Part shown: positions 60,481 through 64,000 of the stretch, piece after piece
How the letters are laid out: each line of letters begins with the position of its first letter
How positions within the stretch are numbered: position 1 is the first letter of the stretch
Assembly: GCA_959601025.1 (NCBI GenBank)
Contig: CAUGOD010000001.1
Span: forward strand, 109,085 to 173,084
Length of the DNA: 64,000 bases
Source of the DNA: an uncultured Oscillospiraceae bacterium
GTDB lineage: Bacteria > Bacillota > Clostridia > Oscillospirales > Acutalibacteraceae
Reading direction: 5' to 3'
Program-made: the position numbers and the translations under genes
The notes under the pieces: generated by a model
Databases searched by the model: none
What the model was told of the DNA's origin: nothing
Seen by the model: the letters and a program-made list of their open reading frames with translations, nothing else

Positions 60481-61701
60481 ATGGCCAATGAAATCGCTCG
60501 CTTTGAAGACCTGGAGCTTAGCCCGGAAGTCCTGAGGGCTGTCGGAAGGATGGGCTTTTCCGCCCCGACGCCGGTGCAGGCGCAGACCATCCCGGTGATG
60601 CTGGACGGCCGGGACGTGATCGCTAAAGCGCCGACCGGCACGGGGAAGACTTGCGCCTTCGGCATCCCGATCATCGAATGCCTGGACCCGGAAATCACCG
60701 ATCCCCAGGCGGTCATCGTCTGCCCGACCCGCGAGCTCTGCGTACAAATCGCGGAGGAGCTCCGCCAGCTGGTTACCTACCGGCCGGATATCCGGATCGC
60801 CGCGGTATACGGCGGCCAGCCGATTGCCCGTCAGCTCGCCGTGCTGAAAAAGAATCCGCATATCGTGGTGGCCACTCCCGGCCGCCTGCTCGACCATATG
60901 GGCCGGGGGACGGTGTATCTCGGCAACGTGTACACCGCCGTGCTGGACGAGGCGGACGAGATGCTGAAAATGGGCTTTATCCGGGACGTGCGCCGTATCC
61001 TCGGGGCGACCCCCGCGGATACGCAGGTCGTGATGTTCAGCGCCACCATCTCCCGCGACGTGATGGATGTGGCGTGGGAATACCAGCATAACGCGGTGGA
61101 AATCACCGTGGCGGCGGAGGGGGACAACCGCCCGAAGATCGCCCAGTTTTCCCTGCTGTCCTCCGGCGACCGCCGGATTCAGGACATGCTTCACCTGATC
61201 GACGAGCTGTCCCTGAAGCGGGTAATGGTGTTCTGCAACATGAAGAACACCGTTCGCCGGCTGAACGAACGGCTACGGCGGGCCGGCTGCTCGGTGGACT
61301 GCCTGCACGGCGACATTCCCCAATCCCAGCGGAACCGCGTAATGCAGAGCTTCCGGGACGGAAAATTCGAGGTGTTGGTCGCCACCGACGTAGCGGCCCG
61401 CGGCATTGACGTGGATGACGTGGAAGCTGTGTTCAACTACGATATCCCGGAGGAGAACGAGTATTACCTCCACCGGATCGGCCGGACCGGCCGGGCCAAA
61501 CGGCGGGGAATGGCGTTTACCTTCATGACGCCGGACGATCGCTTCCGTCTGCGGGATATCAAGAAATATACCCATTCGGATATCGTCGACCTTTCCTTTG
61601 ACGAGGGCGGCCATCCGGTGCTGAAGGACGGACGTCTGGTGCTGGATGCACTGGATAGCGACGAATGGAACGAGATTCATACCGAGGAAACGGAAGACTA
61701 A
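60481..61701 (+). CDS. DEAD-box RNA helicase, short form
   Basis: A 406-residue ATP-dependent RNA helicase comprising little more than the two RecA domains. Q motif FSAPTPVQAQTIP, motif I APTGTGKT, GG and VATPGRLLDHM, motif II DEAD (about residue 157), motif III SAT, and motif VI HRIGRTGRAKR are intact. There is no C-terminal RNA-binding extension such as the DbpA domain, so targeting must use other partners. AGAGAGGAACCCAAAACC precedes the ATG. It follows the NahK gene by about 70 bp and ends before a strong terminator. Confidence 0.93.
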   Translation: MANEIARFEDLELSPEVLRAVGRMGFSAPTPVQAQTIPVMLDGRDVIAKAPTGTGKTCAFGIPIIECLDPEITDPQAVIVCPTRELCVQIAEELRQLVTYRPDIRIAAVYGGQPIARQLAVLKKNPHIVVATPGRLLDHMGRGTVYLGNVYTAVLDEADEMLKMGFIRDVRRILGATPADTQVVMFSATISRDVMDVAWEYQHNAVEITVAAEGDNRPKIAQFSLLSSGDRRIQDMLHLIDELSLKRVMVFCNMKNTVRRLNERLRRAGCSVDCLHGDIPQSQRNRVMQSFRDGKFEVLVATDVAARGIDVDDVEAVFNYDIPEENEYYLHRIGRTGRAKRRGMAFTFMTPDDRFRLRDIKKYTHSDIVDLSFDEGGHPVLKDGRLVLDALDSDEWNEIHTEETED

Positions 61702-61781
61702 CGGCAGAACGCCGAAAAGCCTTCAACGGCTGAAAAACGGGCAGTTTCATGGCTTCCATTAAATGGAAAAATTCAGTGAAC

Positions 61782-61820
61782 AAAACATCCCACGGCAACA
61801 GCGTTGCCGTGGGATGTTTT
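61782..61820 (+). terminator. Terminator after the DEAD-box helicase gene
   Basis: AAAACATCCCACGGCAAC pairs with GTTGCCGTGGGATGTTTT around AGC: a long, near-perfect stem with A and T tails. Confidence 0.93.
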
Positions 61821-62552
61821 CGTGTCTCCGCCGTGACATGTCCTGTTATGATTCCATTATAGATTGACGATACGGTTCCTCTGGAATACGATCCTTTGTT
61901 TATCGCCGCCTTGTTCGGATTGGGAGACTTCGCGAGACTGTCCGGCAATTTCCTAAGAATTTGTCCCATCGTTATTGAAAGGGAGAGCAGGCGACGCTTA
62001 CTTTAAGAGCGATGCCACAGTACTATATAATATAGGTAATAATAAGAAGTAAAGCGGGACTTGAAAGGAGGGCGGCAGAAAAGGGAAGGATTCAAGAGCC
62101 TAAAGGGATGTAAAGGAAAGATAAGGAACTGGAAAAAATCCAAAAAAGAATAAAAATACTATAAAATGAATAAATAACCGGTAAAAATTCCATAGTATAC
62201 GCAGAAACAGCGAAAAAATTCAAGAAATAAGCCATTTTTTTCGCTTGTCAAGTGGTTACAAAGTCGTAACTTTTGGATAGATGCACAAATTTTAAACGAC
62301 AGAACAAGAACGACGATCGATTTCCCAGAAATGGTAAAAATATGGAAAATCCATTCTGTTAAAGCGAAAAAAGTAAAAAGAAAAGAAGAGAAACAGAATA
62401 AGGATATCGAATTTTGTGAAAAAGGACAAGAAATGCTTTCTGCCTTATCCGGACGCTTTTTTCTTTAAAATGGAAGAGATATCCAGATCTCTTTTGGGCC
62501 TTCCGGCAAAATTCTTGTGCAGTATTGACGAAAATCGCTCCCTTTAGATGGT
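61821..62552. other. 730 bp AT-rich gene-free stretch
   Basis: No recognised gene on either strand. A purine-rich zone at 62050-62130 has AAAGGAGGG and AAAGGAAAG motifs but no good reading frame. A 138-codon minus frame (62359-62775) has poor codon structure and crosses the promoter region. Confidence 0.55.
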
Positions 62553-62581
62553 TTGACATCGGTGCTTTTCGTGCGTATAAT
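62553..62581 (+). promoter_or_regulatory. Perfect consensus sigma-A promoter for the 3D-domain protein gene
   Basis: TTGACA (62553-62558) and TATAAT (62576-62581) are separated by exactly 17 bp. Predicted transcription begins near 62588, leaving a leader of about 260 nt. Confidence 0.88.
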
Positions 62582-62587
62582 ACAGCT

Positions 62588-62847
62588 ACGCTCCGAAACA
62601 CGGAACTCTCATCGAAACGCCGACAACATATAAACGGCGTCCTTTCCCCGGTTCGAGGGGGATTAAAGGCCGCTGGTTTATATAAATCCCGAGGAAGAAG
62701 CCGTCCTGCGCTGCTCTTGTGGCGTACCGGCTTTCCAGAGGACAGAAAGCGGAACCTTCGTTCCGGACCGCACACATAGGCCGGTATTCCTGCCGCCGCG
62801 CGGTCCCTTATATGGACGGGGTTCTGCGATCAGAAAGGAAGCATTGG
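62588..62847 (+). ncRNA. Long structured 5' leader of the 3D-domain protein gene (no recognised riboswitch)
   Basis: About 260 nt without a reading frame, with at least four stem-loops by eye: ACGCCG/CGGCGT (about 62617-62641), CCTTTCCCC with GGGG and AAAGG (about 62642-62670), AAGCCG/CGGCTT (about 62697-62734), and GCGGAAC/GTTCC...CGC (about 62748-62770). It lacks the ydaO c-di-AMP aptamer core, which controls many cell-wall hydrolases. A cis-regulatory RNA is possible but unproven. Confidence 0.4.
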
Positions 62848-63894
62848 ATGGATACCGTATATCGAGTGGCAGAGGCCGTGGCCCGCGTTGTGCGCAGCCG
62901 TTTGTTCTCCGCCTCCGCGTTGGCGGTCGTCAGCGCCGTGATCGTCGCTTTCGTCTCGCTTAACATGAACGCCGTGACCGTATTGGCCGGCGATACCAGC
63001 AAAGTGGTGCTCACGCTGGACGACGATCCCCACCGCGCGCTTTCCGCCGCCGGCATTTCCCTAAACGAGGGGGATGAGGTGCTGGCGGTCGGCGAACTGG
63101 ATACCGTACAGGTCAACCGGGCGTTCGACGTGCCGGTGACGGCCGACGGCGTTACCACCATTCTCCGGATGGCCGGGGGCACGGTGGCCGACGCGCTGGA
63201 AAAAGCCGACGTCCGGCTTGGCGAATTCGACCGGCTGAGCGTAGGGCTGGAGGAGCCGGTCAGCGACAGCCTGGACATCACGGTGGACCGGGTGGAATAC
63301 GAGGAATACACGGAAACCCAGACGGTGGACTACACCTCCACCGTGCAGTATACCAGTTCCGTTGCCAAGGGGAAAACAAAGGTGAAGCAGGCGGGCAAGG
63401 AAGGGGTCAAGACCCTGACCTACCGCAAATGCATCGAGAACGGCGAACTGATTGGCACCGAACTGGTGAGTGAGGAAATCACCGTCCAGCCCGTGCAGGA
63501 GATCATCCAGAAGGGAACCTCCACCCGCCTGCCGGTTTCGGAAGCGCCCTATGAGATTGCGCTGGACGCCAATGGACAGCCGATCAATTACAAAACAGTG
63601 TATACCGGGTCGGCCACCGCGTACAGCAACGACCGGGGCCAGGCGGGCAAATATACCGCCTCCGGCCGTCTGGCGGCCGTAGGCGTGGTGGCGGTAAACC
63701 CGAACATCATTCCCTACGGCACCGAGCTGTATATCACCTCGGCGGACGGCTCCTGGGTCTACGGGTACGCGATCGCCGGCGATACCGGCGGGGCGCTGAT
63801 GTCCGGCCGTTGCATTGTGGATCTTTTCTTCGCAACGTATGAAGAGAGCTGCGAATTCGGCCGCCGCAACATGAACGTGTATGTACTCGGCTGA
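62848..63894 (+). CDS. DUF348-G5-3D domain cell-wall protein (YabE/Rpf-like)
   Basis: A 348-residue envelope protein. A membrane anchor/signal lies at about residues 23-45, two DUF348 domains at about 48-90 and 91-145, and a G5 domain at about 150-225 (EYTETQTVDYTSTVQYTSSVAKGKTKVKQAG). A C-terminal 3D domain (about 255-348) has the double-psi barrel motifs TATAYS-like ATAYSND, IIPYGTELYI, AGDTGG (Asp312) and IVDLFF (Asp325). This is the layout of YabE and resuscitation-promoting-factor-like muralytic proteins. AGAAAGGAAGC lies 7 bp before ATG 62848; an upstream ATG at 62812 has no site. Confidence 0.9.
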   Translation: MDTVYRVAEAVARVVRSRLFSASALAVVSAVIVAFVSLNMNAVTVLAGDTSKVVLTLDDDPHRALSAAGISLNEGDEVLAVGELDTVQVNRAFDVPVTADGVTTILRMAGGTVADALEKADVRLGEFDRLSVGLEEPVSDSLDITVDRVEYEEYTETQTVDYTSTVQYTSSVAKGKTKVKQAGKEGVKTLTYRKCIENGELIGTELVSEEITVQPVQEIIQKGTSTRLPVSEAPYEIALDANGQPINYKTVYTGSATAYSNDRGQAGKYTASGRLAAVGVVAVNPNIIPYGTELYITSADGSWVYGYAIAGDTGGALMSGRCIVDLFFATYEESCEFGRRNMNVYVLG

Positions 63895-63920
63895 AGCTGC
63901 GGAAACAGTGGCTTGTAAGC

Positions 63921-63954
63921 AAAAGGATCGGTTGAAAAACCGATCCTTTTTTGT
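63921..63954 (+). terminator. Terminator after the 3D-domain gene
   Basis: AAAAGGATCGGTT pairs with AACCGATCCTTTT around GAAA, followed by TTT. Confidence 0.92.
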
Positions 63955-63960
63955 AGTGTA

Positions 63961-63983
63961 AAACCACTGGCTAGGCCAGTGGT
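63961..63983. repeat. Perfect palindrome near the window edge
   Basis: AACCACTGGC and GCCAGTGGTT are complementary around TAG. It resembles subterminal hairpins of IS200/IS605-type elements, but the adjacent sequence is cut by the window edge. Confidence 0.4.
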
Positions 63984-64000
63984 TCAAGAGAGCCTGTGGC

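Noticed and set aside
62645..62670. tRNA-like T arm (CCCCGGTTCGAGGGG)
   Set aside because: The loop lacks the correct closing base pair for a T arm, and no acceptor, D or anticodon arm surrounds it. It is a leader hairpin.

Overview
The window looks like part of the chromosome of a gut-type Bacillota (class Clostridia, most likely Oscillospirales/Ruminococcaceae-like), with a moderately high GC content. The evidence is the glgB-glgC-glgD-glgA glycogen operon with the Firmicute-specific GlgD, the FMN and SAM-I riboswitches ahead of ribU and metK, consensus sigma-A promoters (TTGACA/TATAAT), AAGGAGG-type ribosome binding sites, rho-independent terminators, a BMP-type nucleoside ABC transporter, and a DUF348-G5-3D cell-wall protein. 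No rRNA or tRNA genes were found. This is an assignment by gene content only.

Layout. 0-2.6 kb: two membrane proteins (the first cut by the window edge) and an M20 peptidase. 2.6-5.8 kb: a DUF3048 lipoprotein and, divergently, a secreted toroid-like protein of unknown activity behind a consensus promoter. 5.9-8.4 kb: FMN riboswitch-ribU and SAM riboswitch-metK. 8.6-11 kb: a TIGR03916/TIGR03915-type DNA-repair pair whose promoter is overlapped by two LexA-like boxes. 11.2-12.7 kb: a diguanylate cyclase and a PH-domain protein. 13.1-19.3 kb: glycogen synthesis. 19.3-20.4 kb: a TM2 protein and a degenerate second copy of the glgA 3' end. 20.4-28.8 kb: a purine-uptake/deamination operon (ABC transporter, DMT permease, two guanine-deaminase-like paralogues) with two genes broken by frameshifts at homopolymers.

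29.0-38.9 kb: a complete type I-C CRISPR-Cas system, with cas3-cas5-cas8c-cas7-cas4-cas1-cas2 on the minus strand followed by a 30-repeat array that is also read on the minus strand and ends at a strong hairpin. 39.2-41.2 kb: an ECF sigma factor translationally coupled to a membrane protein that joins an anti-sigma-like cytoplasmic N-terminus to an extracellular serpin. I consider this the most interesting potential signalling system in the window.

41.4-47.5 kb: a CPA2 antiporter, then an SBP-ATPase-fused permease-cytidylyltransferase operon that suggests uptake and CTP activation of an amino-alcohol phosphate or 2-aminoethylphosphonate. 48.2-50.4 kb: an LDH/MDH-family dehydrogenase with a malate-type specificity residue next to malic enzyme. 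50.5-54 kb: rodA, tsaE, tsaB, upp. 54-57 kb: metallophosphoesterase, zinc-ribbon protein, a small CxxC protein, AAC(3)-family acetyltransferase. 57-60.4 kb: galE divergent from a sugar-1-phosphate nucleotidyltransferase and a NahK-like kinase. 60.5-64 kb: a DEAD-box helicase, a 1.1 kb gene-free stretch ending in a perfect promoter and a long structured leader, then the 3D-domain protein. Where a start was ambiguous I used ribosome-binding-site spacing and promoter position. Functions are homology-style recognitions made by eye without database searches.
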